Source of the DNA: Anaeramoeba flamelloides | Taxonomy: Eukaryota > Metamonada > Anaeramoebidae | DNA length: 64,000 bases | NCBI GenBank assembly: GCA_027625915.1 | Contig: JANTQA010000063.1 | Coordinates: 6,591,501 to 6,655,500, forward strand | Reading direction: 5' to 3' | Part shown: one piece after another, positions 1-11,415 of the stretch | Layout: every line of letters begins with the position of its first letter | How positions within the stretch are numbered: position 1 is the stretch's first letter | Program-made: the position numbers and the translations under genes | Notes under the pieces: generated by a model | What the model was told of the DNA's origin: nothing | The model's input: the letters and a program-made list of their open reading frames with translations, nothing else | The model's database searches: none

Positions 1-66
1 TATTGGATAAACCTTCAAAACAATTTTCATCAACATTATATAGTGAGTCAAAATTTTTGAAAAATA
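1..66 (-). repeat. Tail of repeat family I (inverted-repeat DNA element)
   Basis: The stretch around 40-66 reads agtgagtcaaaatttttg and then gaaaaatag. It matches the end of the copy at 34455-35022 and, inverted, the left ends at 16808 and 45106. The element continues to the left of the window. Confidence 0.6.
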
Positions 67-77
67 GTTTATATTAT

Positions 78-307
78 TTTGTATTAACGAAAAAATAATA
101 ATAAAATCTTATTAGTAATTCACTTTTTAATTTTTATAAACCTATAAAAGTTTGGTATTTAAAAAAAAATAAAACCAAAAATTAAAAAAAAACAATTAAT
201 AACAATTTTTGAAATGAACATTAATGATATTTTATTACTCAGACTTTCACCTAAAAAAGTTTAACAAGAAGATTTTTGAGAAATAATGATCTGAATTTTT
301 AAAGACT
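78..307 (-). repeat. Truncated internal part of repeat family I
   Basis: This stretch matches the interior of the copy at 34455-35022, for example the blocks around ttcactttttaat and aagaagattt in the same order. It stops where MITE family A begins at 312. Confidence 0.5.
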
Positions 308-311
308 TTAA

Positions 312-924
312 AATTCTGGAAAAAGGGTGAAACAGGGAAAAAAGTCTAAGCCAGTTTTTAATTGGGAATCATTACTGAAAATTAAAAGTAAAATAAATTA
401 ATAGAAGAAACAAATTAAATTTTAAGAATAATGTGTCATATTATTTTCAATCACTTCAACAATAAAAATTTAAATCTCCTCTTTCATATCAGAATCAAAA
501 GAGTTGTTTTTTGATGATAGCAAATATATTACAGTCAGTTCCACTTTTAAGGCACAAACTTTCACGAAATTTAAGGCACAAAAAAAAAATCTCAGATTAA
601 GGTACAAAATTTTGAATTTTTTTTTTACTAATTATTTTACTAGAATCTGAATTTTTTGTCTTAATTTGGGATTTTTATTGTACCTTAATTTTCGTTGAAA
701 GTTTGTGTCTTAAAATTGGAACTGACTGTAGAATTTTTTCAAGAAATATTTAACCATAGATCAATCAAGGTAAAACCCCTTCAAAAAGAGAGTATTAAAA
801 AAAACTGATGTTATATTGGATCCTTCATTTTACCTTTAATTATTTGTTTTTTCTTTTATTAATTGTTCCCAATTAATAATCGTGTTCTTAACTTTTTTTC
901 CCTGTTTCGCTTTTTTTCCAAAAT
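312..924. mobile_element. MITE family A, copy 1, interrupted by a family B element
   Basis: The left end reads ctggaaaaagggtgaaac and the right end, inverted, reads tggaaaaaaagcgaaac. A second inverted block, aattgggaa, lies further in on both sides. The flanks are TTAA (308-311) and TTAT (925-928), compatible with a TTAA target duplication that has drifted. A complete 201-bp family B element sits inside at 530-730. No coding capacity. The same termini bound the element inserted in the PRP3 relic at 10986-11415. Confidence 0.75.
530..730. mobile_element. MITE family B, copy 1 (201 bp)
   Basis: An almost perfect palindrome: it starts TACAGTCAGTTCCACTTTTA and ends with the inverse, TAAAATTGGAACTGACTGTA. 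TA at both ends and the CAGT start resemble Tc1/mariner-type non-autonomous elements (inference). Other copies lie at 6989-7190 and 58504-59501. Confidence 0.85.
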
Positions 925-1202
925 GTTATATAGTCTCAATTTTTTTTATTTTTTATTTGTCTTTTCAAAGATACTTTTTTTTTTCAACTTGACATTCTGT
1001 AAAAAAAAGAAAAAAAAACTATCTCGAGAACCAAGAAAATTATTTTTATAATTAAAAGTTTTTTGAATTATCATATTATATTTGAATTACTGTCATTGCT
1101 GTGTGGGGGGTGTTTATCAGTAAAAAAAAATTTTAAAAAACTTTAAATGAAATATTTTATAATAATTTTGAATAATTTATCTGAAAAAAAGATTTGTTTT
1201 AA

Positions 1203-1884
1203 GGGTTAAGTCATTACGGTGAAAAAGAATTTTCTGAAATGAGAAAAAAACTTTTTAGTAATTTTTATGAGTACCTAAAAGCAATTAAAAACCAATCAAC
1301 CTATGATGTACAATCGATCTCCGAAAATCAACAACCAAAGATGAGGACGTTTTTAGAAAAAATCGCCAAAGAGCGACACTCAATTTCCAATTAGAATGGT
1401 TGTGAAATACAATTTTGAAAACAATTATTATAGTATTGAAGTGTCTCTCTTTGGCACTTTTTGAGATCTCGGTGATTTTTTTTTCATTTTTCAAATGAGT
1501 TATTTTTATCGAAAGTTTGTTATATAATCCTCACTTGGTCAAATTTAGAGGATTACTAAACAACAATAAATCAGATTAAATGGAATTAAATTGATTAAGC
1601 ACTTAAAGAAAACAATTTGTTTTAAATTAAAGAAATTTAACCATTTGGAAATATAAAATGAGAAAAGATGTATTTTTTTTTTTAAATTTTGATTTTTTGA
1701 AATTGAGAACTCTTTTAAACTTATTTTTCTTCATGGATTTTTTTATGAAAGATGATCGAATGAAATTTTGTTTTTGTTATTTGAATTTTGTCCACCAAAA
1801 GAAGGGCTATTTCACAATACCCTTTTTAGGTCTCAGGTCACCCCACTTGAGTATGGAACAAATCGACAGCAAACAAATAGACCA
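1203..1884 (-). mobile_element. MITE family M, copy 1 (682 bp, TTAA-flanked)
   Basis: The element is bounded by TTAA at 1199-1202 and 1885-1888. It begins GGGTTAAGTCATTAC and ends AATAGACCA. It is the inverse of the element at 58637-59432, sharing a block near 1310-1490 (ctttggcactttttgagatc) and a block near 1795-1860. A fragment lies at 53182-53485. No convincing coding region. Confidence 0.75.
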
Positions 1885-2263
1885 TTAAGAGTTTAAGTTG
1901 TGGGAATTCTGGTCAAGGGTTTGGTTTATCTGAATTTTATACATGGCTGAACTTTTTATGTTCTGTTATGAAGACCATTTTCTCAAGAAAATGGCACATT
2001 GACATTTATAAACAAGAATTTCACTTTCTCAACCCATTTTTTTTAAATGGGTTTTATTCACTACATTCTCTTGGAAATAGTGTTGGTTATATTTTCATTT
2101 TATTTGATATTTTTGACTTCAAAATAAGATTGAACCACATGTGATTCATTTTTGTACACACACTAAGAAAGTAATTATTTCATATAGAGCAACACACTTT
2201 TTATTTTTTGAAAAAGAGAATGAAAGATAAACAGAAAAAGAAAAGAAAATTGTAATTTCTTAC

Positions 2264-2860
2264 TTGCTTTGATTCTGTTAATAATTTTGCAACAACATCA
2301 AAGTAAATTTGCCGATCCTCTGTGTTCTCCGAAAAAATCAAATTATAATCAAAAATAGCATTAAAGAGATTTGGTTCTAGTGTTGTTACATCTATTAAAG
2401 GTGAGGATGTCCCCAGAATCCAATTTATTAAATCAGCTTGATTTCTTTGAGTGGTAAATTGTTTTTTATTTTATTTTATTTTTTTTGTTTTTGTACAATT
2501 GTCTGATCCTTTATAAAATTTTTTTTGAACAAGTAAAAGCAATTGAAAAAAAAAAAACGTAAGACATACACCTTGTCGAGCTTATTTCGGTTTGGTAAAA
2601 ATAAAAAACGAAATATTTTTTCAAAATTGTCTGGTTTTGATACTCTACGATTTAATGAAAGATTTTAACAGGACGAAATTGTTTTTTGTTAAAATATCAA
2701 AATAAAAAAAAATATTAACAAAATAAAAAAGCTTTTCAAATATTTACATAGTTGTGACATCAAGATTTTTAACTTTCAATTTTGGATACAAAATGCGTTG
2801 ATTTAAAACTTTTTGAATATCTAATTCTTCTTGCTTCAATAAATTTTTAAGTTGCTGCAT
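2264..2860 (-). CDS. Two exons of an unrecognised gene (start intact, 3' end unresolved)
   Basis: I do not recognise this protein. Exon 1 (2860-2748) starts at an ATG and reads MQQLKNLLKQEELDIQKVLN, followed by a basic stretch ending LDVTT. Intron 1 (2747-2445, 303 bp) runs from GTAAAT to AAAG. Exon 2 (2444-2264) is in phase and gives NQADLINWILGTSSPLIDV, then a helical-looking segment with FNAIFDYNLIFSEN and YFDVVAKLLTESKQ, ending at a GTAAGA donor. The two exons join without a frame break (98 codons), and the codons look unlike the surrounding AT repeats. The pattern of amphipathic helices could suit an ARM/HEAT-type protein, but I would not name it. A possible third exon, in phase, is 1962-1888 after an ACAG acceptor; it runs into MITE family M. 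Either the 3' exons lie left of the window beyond a transposon-filled intron, or the gene is broken. Confidence 0.55.
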
Positions 2861-3464
2861 TCTTTAATAGGATTAAAAAACAAAAAAAAATTTCTTTTAA
2901 GTGAATCCTCAAAAAAATGATAAATATTTTCTTCAGATTTATGCCATTTACTCAAACGGTTTGGCTTCTAAAAGTGTACAAAGTTTAATAGATTTGTTAA
3001 CTTACGAAAGAAATAAAAAAATTAAAATGAAGTTTTTTTTTGTTATAGTAAATTAGTTAAAATAACTCATGTAGACTTATTAAATCCATGTTTGAAATTA
3101 ATGACATGTGTTTTTTTAATTCCAAAGAAAGTTTCAACATTACAATATCAGATAAACCAATATAAAACAAAAAGTAAATTTTATATTGTTTTTTTCTAGG
3201 TTCTACAAGCAAAAAAGAAAATTGAAAAAAGTAGAATCAAATTGGAAAATAGTCCTCAAAAAATAGAGAGAATTTCCAACACTTTTTAACATAATATGAC
3301 ATATCGAAGAAATAACCAAAAAGAAAAAATTTTGAACTAATTCATTTAAAAATTTAAAAAGATTTATCATAAAATCCTCAAACCTTCAAATTTTAATTAA
3401 CTTGATGTATGCTATTTGTAATAATCTAGATTTTATATTGAAATAAGAATAAAAACAAAAACAG

Positions 3465-3610
3465 GAGTTTTATTGGTTAAAGGACTTGAAAGATCTTAAC
3501 ATGGATATTATTACCCTCTGTATGAATTTCCTAAAAATTTACCTTTGGCTGTTAAGGAGGATCAAAAATAATTTCTGATCAAATACTTGAAAAAATTTAG
3601 AAGAATAATA
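3465..3610 (+). pseudogene. Gene relic: coding-like stretch with in-frame TAA codons
   Basis: After a CAG acceptor-like site, one frame reads GVLLVKGLERS, stop, HGYYYPLYEFPKNLPLAV, KEDQK, stop, FLIKYLKKFREE, stop. The internal stops are TAA at 3497-3499 and 3569-3571. The amino-acid make-up and codon choice are protein-like, unlike the neighbouring repeats, so this looks like a decayed exon in which CAA codons may have become TAA. The family is not recognised. It lies about 600 bp from the divergent minus-strand gene at 2264-2860 and may be unrelated to it. The alternative is chance in AT-rich DNA. Confidence 0.35.
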
Positions 3611-3799
3611 TGAATACTATTATTTTCTAATTAATAAATGTAAATTTTTTTTTCTCGTTACAAAATGTAGATTATTTATAATCCTGATACAATCAAAGTT
3701 GTTTTGTAAAATTTTCCACATAGAGTTCAAAAAGGGAGGGTAGTCAAATGTCTAAAAATAACCTTTCTCAAAAAATGGAAAAATATTTTGTAATCTAAT

Positions 3800-4273
3800 G
3801 TGGTGTAAATAACCCATGTTTTTTATTTTAACCCATTACTAAAATTTAACTCATGTAAAAAATATTGGCTGGCTTTAGAAATAAAAGAAACAAATCAATG
3901 TGATGAAAACAGTATATAAATTAGAAATTGGGTTCTTTAAATAAATTTTAATATAGAATTATGAAGATATTGAAAGATTAAAATGGAATTTTTTGACAAA
4001 AAAATGAAGAAAAATTTCATTTTTTGAAATTTTATAAAAAAATCTTGAATCTCACAAATTTTATAAATTTGACGAAATTTTTGAACCAAAAGCATTTAAT
4101 ATAATTGAGCCATTTTGATTAATCAAAGATTTAACCTCTAAAGTCAATTTGAATCTATACCAAGAATATATAAGTATCTTCTGGTCTTCTAATACCCAAG
4201 TCTGAAAAAAAAAAAACACGAGTTAAATTTTAGTAATGGGTTAAAGGTTGTCTGAACGGGTTATTTACACCAC
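3800..4273. mobile_element. MITE family D (474 bp) with about 60-bp terminal inverted repeats
   Basis: The left end GTGGTGTAAATAACCCATG and the right end (inverted) GTGGTGTAAATAACCCG match. The inner block taacccattactaaaattt recurs inverted at 4225-4245. I saw only one full copy. No coding capacity. Confidence 0.75.
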
Positions 4274-4372
4274 TGTACTTCAGCTTATAAACAGAAAAAT
4301 ATTTCGGAATGTGAACTAAAAATTTCATTTTTTTAATTGGAAAATAATAGTAGCTAAAATTTTTGAGATAAA

Positions 4373-4960
4373 AGCTATTTCCAATGAAGAGTAGAAAATT
4401 TATTTTAAAATATATCTTTAAAATCAAACTTAATACAAGTATTTAAAAATCCAAAATCATTAACTACTATTTATTGATTCTTAATAATAATTCAATCTGT
4501 TTATTAGTATTGTATTAAATAAATAAAATATATTAAAATTTCTGATCTCGATCTTATCTGATGTTTTTTTAGGTGTGAAAATTGGTGTAGTTATTTTTTT
4601 ACTTTTGATTGAAAATACTGTTTTCATAACTTTTAAAATCTCAACAAATTTTCAAATATAATTAAAAGTATATAAATACATTTTATTGTTTTAAAACATC
4701 ATTTTTGCCCTTAACATATTTCCGGTTTTTATTGAAATTTGCCTTACATTGCTTTCACCAAAAAAAGTTCTATTTTTTTTTTTTTCATTTTTTGGAAATA
4801 TTTCAACAAACACATTTTGAAATAAATATCTTATACATTGATTCAATCGGTATTAATATTAAATTTAATTTGATATTGCCAATTAATGAATACCTCACTG
4901 GGAAATTTGATTTTTTATGAAATGTAAAAAAAAATGCCCCACTTTATGGGAAATACCTTA
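4373..4960 (+). mobile_element. MITE family E, copy 1
   Basis: It runs from AGCTATTTCCAATGAAGAG to GGGAAATACCT, followed by TA. The interior has a shared block ending in aaaatgccccacttt. Matching copies are at 26782-27370 (inverted), 32688-33258, 40855-41390 (partial) and 43669-44265 (inverted). Short terminal inverted repeats and TA flanks suggest a mariner-type non-autonomous element (inference). Confidence 0.7.
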
Positions 4961-6018
4961 TATGATTGGCCTGTTTAATTGATTAATATTTCAATTCTTA
5001 CAAAACAAAATTCTTATTAAAATAAATAACACTTTTATATGTGTATAATTTAATTTTGACTAAAGCAACACTAACAAAAGAGAAGATAGTATTTAAAATA
5101 TGCAGTTGAATTACCACTAACTTTGTAAAACAAAATAAAATTGCAAACAAACAAAAAAAAAAAAAAAAAAAATTAAAATATTTTACTTTATATAGAAGGA
5201 TCGTTTTCTTTTCAATTTGAGTCATTTTTCTTTTTCTTTTTCTTTTTCTTTTTCTTTTTCTTTTCTCTATTCTTTTCTTTCATTTTTTTTGAAAATAAGT
5301 TGAAAAAAAAAATAAAATAGCTTGGAAACTTCAAATTAACTTTAAGTATTTAATCTCCATAAATTTTTTGAACCTAAATTTAATAGAGATTTGTAATTTT
5401 TTTAGCAAATTACTTAGATTTGAAAAACCTGGTTTATTTTCAATATTAAACCTGTGTATAGATAAGGAATCCTTATTTAGAAATTGGTCAAAAAAAAAAT
5501 AATAATAATAATCATGACTAGTCCCTTAAGAAAATCGGTGCTTTATGATATTCTTTTTAAATGCAAATACTTTCCATCTCAAAATACAAATTGTCAAAAT
5601 ATTTCATATTTCAAACAATTATAAGAGCAATTACAAAAACAGATTAATTGCCAATTATTAGTTTTTAAATGATATTGATGTACTGAAATAGTTATTTTGG
5701 TATTTATATTTAATTCTGATTTAAAAATAATAAAAAGTTAAAATAGTTCAAAGATAAAAGTTATATTATTCGATTTTTTTTTTTTTTAATATTGGAAAAA
5801 AAAACCTTCATTTATGCATTATTTCTTAAAGAGTTTATTTTAATTTTTTAATTTAGAAATTTTATTATAATTAAAATAATTCAAAGTGAAAAAATTGGTT
5901 TATGTATATTAATTAATTAATACTTTTTTAATTTATCGAATAAAAGAAATAAATAAAATATAATAATGTGAATTTTTAATTTTTTTTTTCAGATATAATT
6001 TTAATAATAATCAATATA
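4961..6018. other. AT-rich spacer with a TTTTTC microsatellite
   Basis: No gene seen. It contains about six TTTTTC units near 5225-5265, a poly-A tract near 5153-5171, and dispersed A/T homopolymers. The only open frames are homopolymer artefacts. Confidence 0.6.
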
Positions 6019-6767
6019 AGGGATTAGCATCTACAAGGGATAAGCTGAAAAATTAAAGTATGTTGTTATTGGATATGAATCAAATTAGTGGTATCTTGTA
6101 GAAAAATTTCTAAAAATCAATTAGTCAATTATTACTAATTATGTTGATACAATCAATTAATAATGATACATTATATGGGTAAAAAACTCAAGAATTTCAG
6201 AAAAAATAACTACTTTTAACTATAAATTTAAAGGTTAAATATCAATTTTAAGGTTCCAAAGTTGCATAATACCTTTCAAAAATTAGTCTCAGAATGTATA
6301 TTAGTTGTTAAAAATTCAATAACTCTAAACAATTAAATAATTACCCAAAAGATTCTTTTGACTAATTATTTCTTAAATCTTCTAAATATATCAGATTTTA
6401 CAAGTATCTTCATAAAAAAGTAACCAAAAAAAAAAAACAAACTTTGATTTTTTATGTTAATGGCTATTGAGTTAATCTTTGGAATTAAAAAATTAAAACA
6501 ATATTAACTTGTGGAAGTTCTAAATATAAATTATTGAAATACTGAGATAATATTATTCTAGTTTCGATTTTTTGATTTAGAAAAGGAATTTAATTAAAAA
6601 ATTCAAATATGAATATTTTTAATCGTAATCATAATCTAAAAAATCATATGATTTGTTGTACAATAATATTTATAATAGATTGTTTATTGCCATTTAAGCC
6701 ATAAAACACTAATAAAATTTCCAACAAATTACAACATATTTTAATTATGGACGAATCTATGGTGAAT
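6019..6767 (-). mobile_element. Family H element, about 749 bp, non-autonomous
   Basis: It begins GGGATTAGCATCTAC after TATAA. Its right end, inverted, reads GGATTCACCATAGATTC followed by the block AATATGTTGTAATT. That block, the later AATCTATTATAAAT and the overall length match the copy at 30179-30926. No coding capacity. Confidence 0.65.
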
Positions 6768-6988
6768 CCAAGCTTTTACGAGTAAATTGAATTTATTTGT
6801 TTAGCCCATAATTAAAAGTTTAATATGAATAATTTAATAAAAAATCAAAAAAAGTAATAAATAATAATAGAATACCAAAAAATAAAAAAGGTAAAAGAAT
6901 TTGATTTAATACATTCTAATTAAATCAATAAAAAATTTTTTAATAGATAAAAGTATCGACTCTATTTTTTTAAAAGAAAATATAAATA

Positions 6989-7190
6989 TACAGTCAGTTT
7001 CACTTTTATGGCACAAACTTCCAACGAAATATAAGTCATAAAAAAATCTCAAATTAAAGCACAAAATTCGGATTTTTAGTAAAAATAAATTGTAAAACAA
7101 AAAATTCCAAATTTTGTGCCTTAATTTGAAATTTTTTTTGTGCCTTAAATTTGGTTCAAAGTTTGTGCCTTAAAAGTGAAACCGACTGTA
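6989..7190. mobile_element. MITE family B, copy 2 (202 bp)
   Basis: Palindromic element starting TACAGTCAGTTTCACTTTTA and ending AAAGTGAAACCGACTGTA. It is nearly the same length as the copy at 530-730 and has the same inner block GGCACAAACTT. Confidence 0.85.
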
Positions 7191-9250
7191 AAATATAACT
7201 TTTAAATATTATTCATATATCAAAAAATAATCTTATTACCAAGAAATTTTTTTTTTGAATTTTAATTTTGTAAAAATTTGAAAAAATTCCTATTGAAAAT
7301 TGAATTTCTCAATCTAAATAAATTCAGATATTTGAAAATAATTTTTGATCTTTACTCTATTATTTAATAAAATTGTTTATTTTAATTTCTAGATTTTAAA
7401 AAGTCAAAAATTCAAAAATATTTGGAAATTAAAAAAAAATTATCAATTATTAATCTGACTCAAAATATTGGCCTATAATTTTGATTTGAAAAAAAATTCT
7501 TGTTAAAAAACTGACAAATTTTACAAAAAAAATATTTTTTTTTTCATTTTACTTTTAATTTTTTTATTATTTTGAAATTATTTAGAATTAAATATATACA
7601 TTTTTATTGAATTATAATCAAAAGATAAAAAAAATTTAAAAAGTAATTTTGATATATCTTTTATAATGAATAAATTATTCATAAAAAAAGTATTTTAGGT
7701 AATTTTTTGGGGTTATAATGACAGAAAAAAAAAAATTCAAGTTAAGAATTATGTGTTTTAATCATTAAAACTCTGAGTTTTTAGATATGTATACAAAATT
7801 TTAAAAAAAAAAATTAAAAAAAAATTATTTGACAATATTTAAATGAAATATAAGAAAATCACAATAACCAAGATAAAATTTTCAAATGTTTAATTTTTTT
7901 TTTTTCAAGTTATCTTTAAATGTAGATAACTGTTACAGTTTTTAATTATAAATTTTTTCTTTCAAAAATAATTGTGATAAATTAAGTATCTTATTACCTT
8001 TTCTGAACTTTTCAAATTAAAAAAAAATTATAAAGGTAATAAGTCAAGATGAGTTTGTATGGGATCTAGGTACATTATTAATTGCCAGTTTTATTGTTTA
8101 ATAAATTATAAAAGAAAAATTAAACTATTTTTCAGTCAAAATGAAGTATTCAAGAAATAGAAGAAATGTAGAGAGTTTTAATTATTATTATTCTCATAAT
8201 AATTTCTTGAATTAAAATTTTGGTTAAATTACAATTTCTATCAGATGCATTTTTTCTAATGTAGTCAAATATTTTTTTTTTTTTTTTTTTTTTTTCTACA
8301 GCACCTTACAGCTCTCTACAGCACTTAATGGAATTTCCCTAATTTCTAAATTTTTGTTTATAAATTTCAATAAAGAATCTTAATTCTCTTTATCATTCAC
8401 TAATGACTAAAAAAATAATGATTCTTTATTTTGAATAATATCTATGTTATTTTTTCTTGAGCAAAAATAGTAAAAAAAAGATTCAAAAAGTGCGATATTT
8501 TTCAGATCTAAACTCTTGTTTCAGTTAAAGTGTATCCAAAAAAAAACATTTTTTTCAAATATCAATTATTTTATATAATTGACATTTGAAGTACAAAAAA
8601 GAAATAAGCAGAATAATACACATTAAAGAATTGTTGATATATGTCTGAAATAAAACTAATTAATCAATATATTTTCTTAATAATTGAAAAACTCAAATTC
8701 TTAGGTCTCTTTTGAGAAAAAAAACAAGGTTATTTTTGGCCTTCTACTGGTATTTGAATAATAAATAGGAAGCAATTTTCACTTCGTTTCCCCAACTTTT
8801 CTTTTAGAAATCAAGTCCTCAAACGAATTAGATTGAGATTTGTGGTCTCTATTTGAAAAAGGAAATGAAAATGAAGTGAAAATTTTTCACATTTATTAAT
8901 CAAATAACCGGATCAAAGATTGAATAAAATTGCAAATAGAAATCAATATGATTTCTCAACAATCATTTCTAGGTTTCAGTAACATTAGAATAACACTTTT
9001 TTACCAAGTGACTATTGATCTTGCAATAAAAAATTTTTTTGGGACTGAATTAAGTGTCAAAAAAAAAATCGAAAAAAAAAACAAAAATGTGCAAAAATGT
9101 GAAAAAATGATTTAAATTTTGGAATTTCCAAAATAAAATTTTTCTTCTAATATCAATGCAAACCCTTTAAGCACATGTATTTCACCCATTACAACTGTGC
9201 CCCTTTGACTGAAAAATAGTTTACATCACTTAAAATATTTGATATCCACT
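7191..9250. other. AT-rich spacer downstream of the PRP3 relic
   Basis: No gene recognised. It holds a T tract of about 23 at 8272-8295, several A tracts, and a small inverted repeat at about 8777-8795 / 8862-8885 (ttttcacttcgtttcc and its inverse). No repeat family could be assigned to the rest. Confidence 0.5.
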
Positions 9251-9501
9251 CTATTTAATTAAAAAAGGATGAGCATTCTTCTCTAATCCAATTAGTACAG
9301 GCATCAAAGTAATGGGCACTTGGTGTTTTTCTAAATTTGTTATTAATGAAGCAAGATCTTGAGTTTTAAAAAACCTAAATTTGGAAAAATTTCTTTGTTT
9401 GATTGTTCCACTCCAGACTTTTTTAAAAATATTTTTTCCTTTTTTGGTAATTGTCTGATTCATTAAATTGGATTTATTGACTCTATTATTGTTGTTTGCA
9501 A

Positions 9502-9502
<1 letters not shown>

Positions 9503-9552
<50 letters not shown>
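9503..9552 (-). repeat. ATC trinucleotide repeat encoding poly-Asp in the PRP3 relic
   Basis: About 16 uninterrupted GAT codons on the minus strand. They lie where human PRPF3 has its acidic loop (DDDEESDEE) between the two halves of the C-terminal domain, so the position is conserved but expanded. Confidence 0.85.
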
Positions 9553-10985
9553 AGTTATCTTCTTCTTCACTACTTGGCGAATCCTCTTCCATAAAATCTT
9601 GCTGTTCATTGATTGATCGTTTAGAATCTGTCATGCTTTGTTCCCTTTTTTTTCCAATAGGAGTGAATTCCAATGTATGACATCCTTTTTCCAATCAAGT
9701 CGTTTTAACAACAATCGATCAAAATATTTGATACCCTTTGGTCCTCCCTCTGCAACCAACATTGTCAAGTCTGGTGATATTAAGCAAATACCGGAAAATT
9801 CCCTTTCAAGCCCATTTTTCAAAATTTTTGTTTTATTTAAAGGATGGCACAGACGTTTAATCAGGAATAAGGAAACGTATGTGGTTATAGACGTATCTTC
9901 ATGTAATTTAAGTTTTTTCTTTTCCTTTCCTTGTTCTCGTGTATTCTTTTTATTATGCTGAAGATGCTTGATTAACAATTTTTCTTTCCTCACCACGTAC
10001 AAATCTTTCGACACTTGTTGGATCTTGCACAGCTTTTGATCCCAAAATTCTCATATAATTTGACATTTTATATTTTGGTTTTGGTGGTGGCAATAATCCT
10101 TGTCTTCTTTTGTTCCCGATTTCAGTTTACTTTTCTAAATGTCCTTTAATTCTAATTCGGCGGAATTATTCTTTAGTTAGCATTTGTGGTATTTGGTTTT
10201 CTGATTGCTGATCTGAATTTGTTATCAATTGCTTTAATTCAATTTTACTATCAATTTTGGTATAATCAATTAATTTGAAATCAAATGAATCGTTGCCATC
10301 AATTTTTTCATTTTCTTCTTCTGTATTATTACTGTTACTATCACCATTGCCGTTACCATTACTGTGTCTGTTAATTTTACTATTAATTTCATTATTGTCT
10401 TCATTATTTTCCCCATCTGTTGGTTCTTTCCCAGCGTTTTTATTTTGGCTTATATTTAAATTTAATAATGGAAGATCCCACCATTCATAATTTGGTGGAT
10501 TTTCAATTTTATTTTGAATTTCTTCGGGCTTTGTATAATTTTGGTTACTTTTTTTGATAATCTTTTCTTTTTCAATAGTTTTCTTAATGTTTGTTTTCAT
10601 TTTTTCTCGTACTTTGTCACCATGTTCTTTATATATACCCTGTTTGATAAAATTCAATGGAATCTTACTCTTGTTATCCGACCTTTTTTTCATTTTGTTT
10701 TTCTTTTTTAATTTGGTTTTCAGTCTTGGATTACAATATTCGCCATTAAAAAAATACATTTTTGGATTTAAATTACTCGTGTCGAGTGTGAATTTGTCAA
10801 TCGAACCTAAAGCAGATTCCGTGCTTCTAATATTTGCCTTTAAGGTCATAAATTGTTGTGGTTTGGATTTGCCAACAAAATTTCCTTGGGAATCAATTTT
10901 TCTTCAGTGTGGATCAAGGATCAATGGCTGGGTTGTCTTTGGATTTAAAGAATTGTGATCGAATGTTAGGTTTTTTTGAGTTGTT

Positions 10986-11415
10986 ACCATTATGGAAAAA
11001 AAGTGAAACACAATTTTTAATTGGGAACATTAATAGAACCTGAAAATGAAAAATAAGATCAATTAAAAAAGAATAAATAAATAAATAAAGGCAAAATGAA
11101 GTATTCAGCACAATAACAGTTTTTTTAATACTGTCTTTTGTTATGAGATTTTCTTTGATTGATCAATTATTAAAAATATGTTCAAAAACTTGACTATTTT
11201 TGAGATCTCCAAAACCACAACACCAATTTGGATAAATCAAGTAGATTTAAATTGTATTTGTTTGTTTGATTGAAAATAATATAATGGGTTATTATTTGAA
11301 GTTAATTGGTTTCTTCTTTTTATTGGTTTTACTTTTCATTTTCAGGTTCTATTAATGTTCCCAATGAAAAACTGTGTTTCACTTTTTTTCCTGTTTCACT
11401 TTTTTTCCAAAATGG
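10986..11415. mobile_element. MITE family A, copy 2 (about 430 bp), inserted in the PRP3 relic
   Basis: The ends are near-perfect inverted repeats of about 55 bp: tggaaaaaaagtgaaacac plus GGGAACATTAATAGAACCTG at 10993-11042, and the inverse at 11345-11411. The right flank is TTAA (11416-11419); the left flank is a TTA remnant. The element separates the Lys/Asn-rich N-terminal part of PRP3 from the QPLILD block. The high arm identity suggests a younger insertion than the copy at 312-924. Confidence 0.85.

Noticed and set aside
9638-9961. Plus-strand open frames opposite the PRP3 relic
   Set aside because: The minus strand carries clear PRP3 blocks; the plus frames are their antisense shadows.
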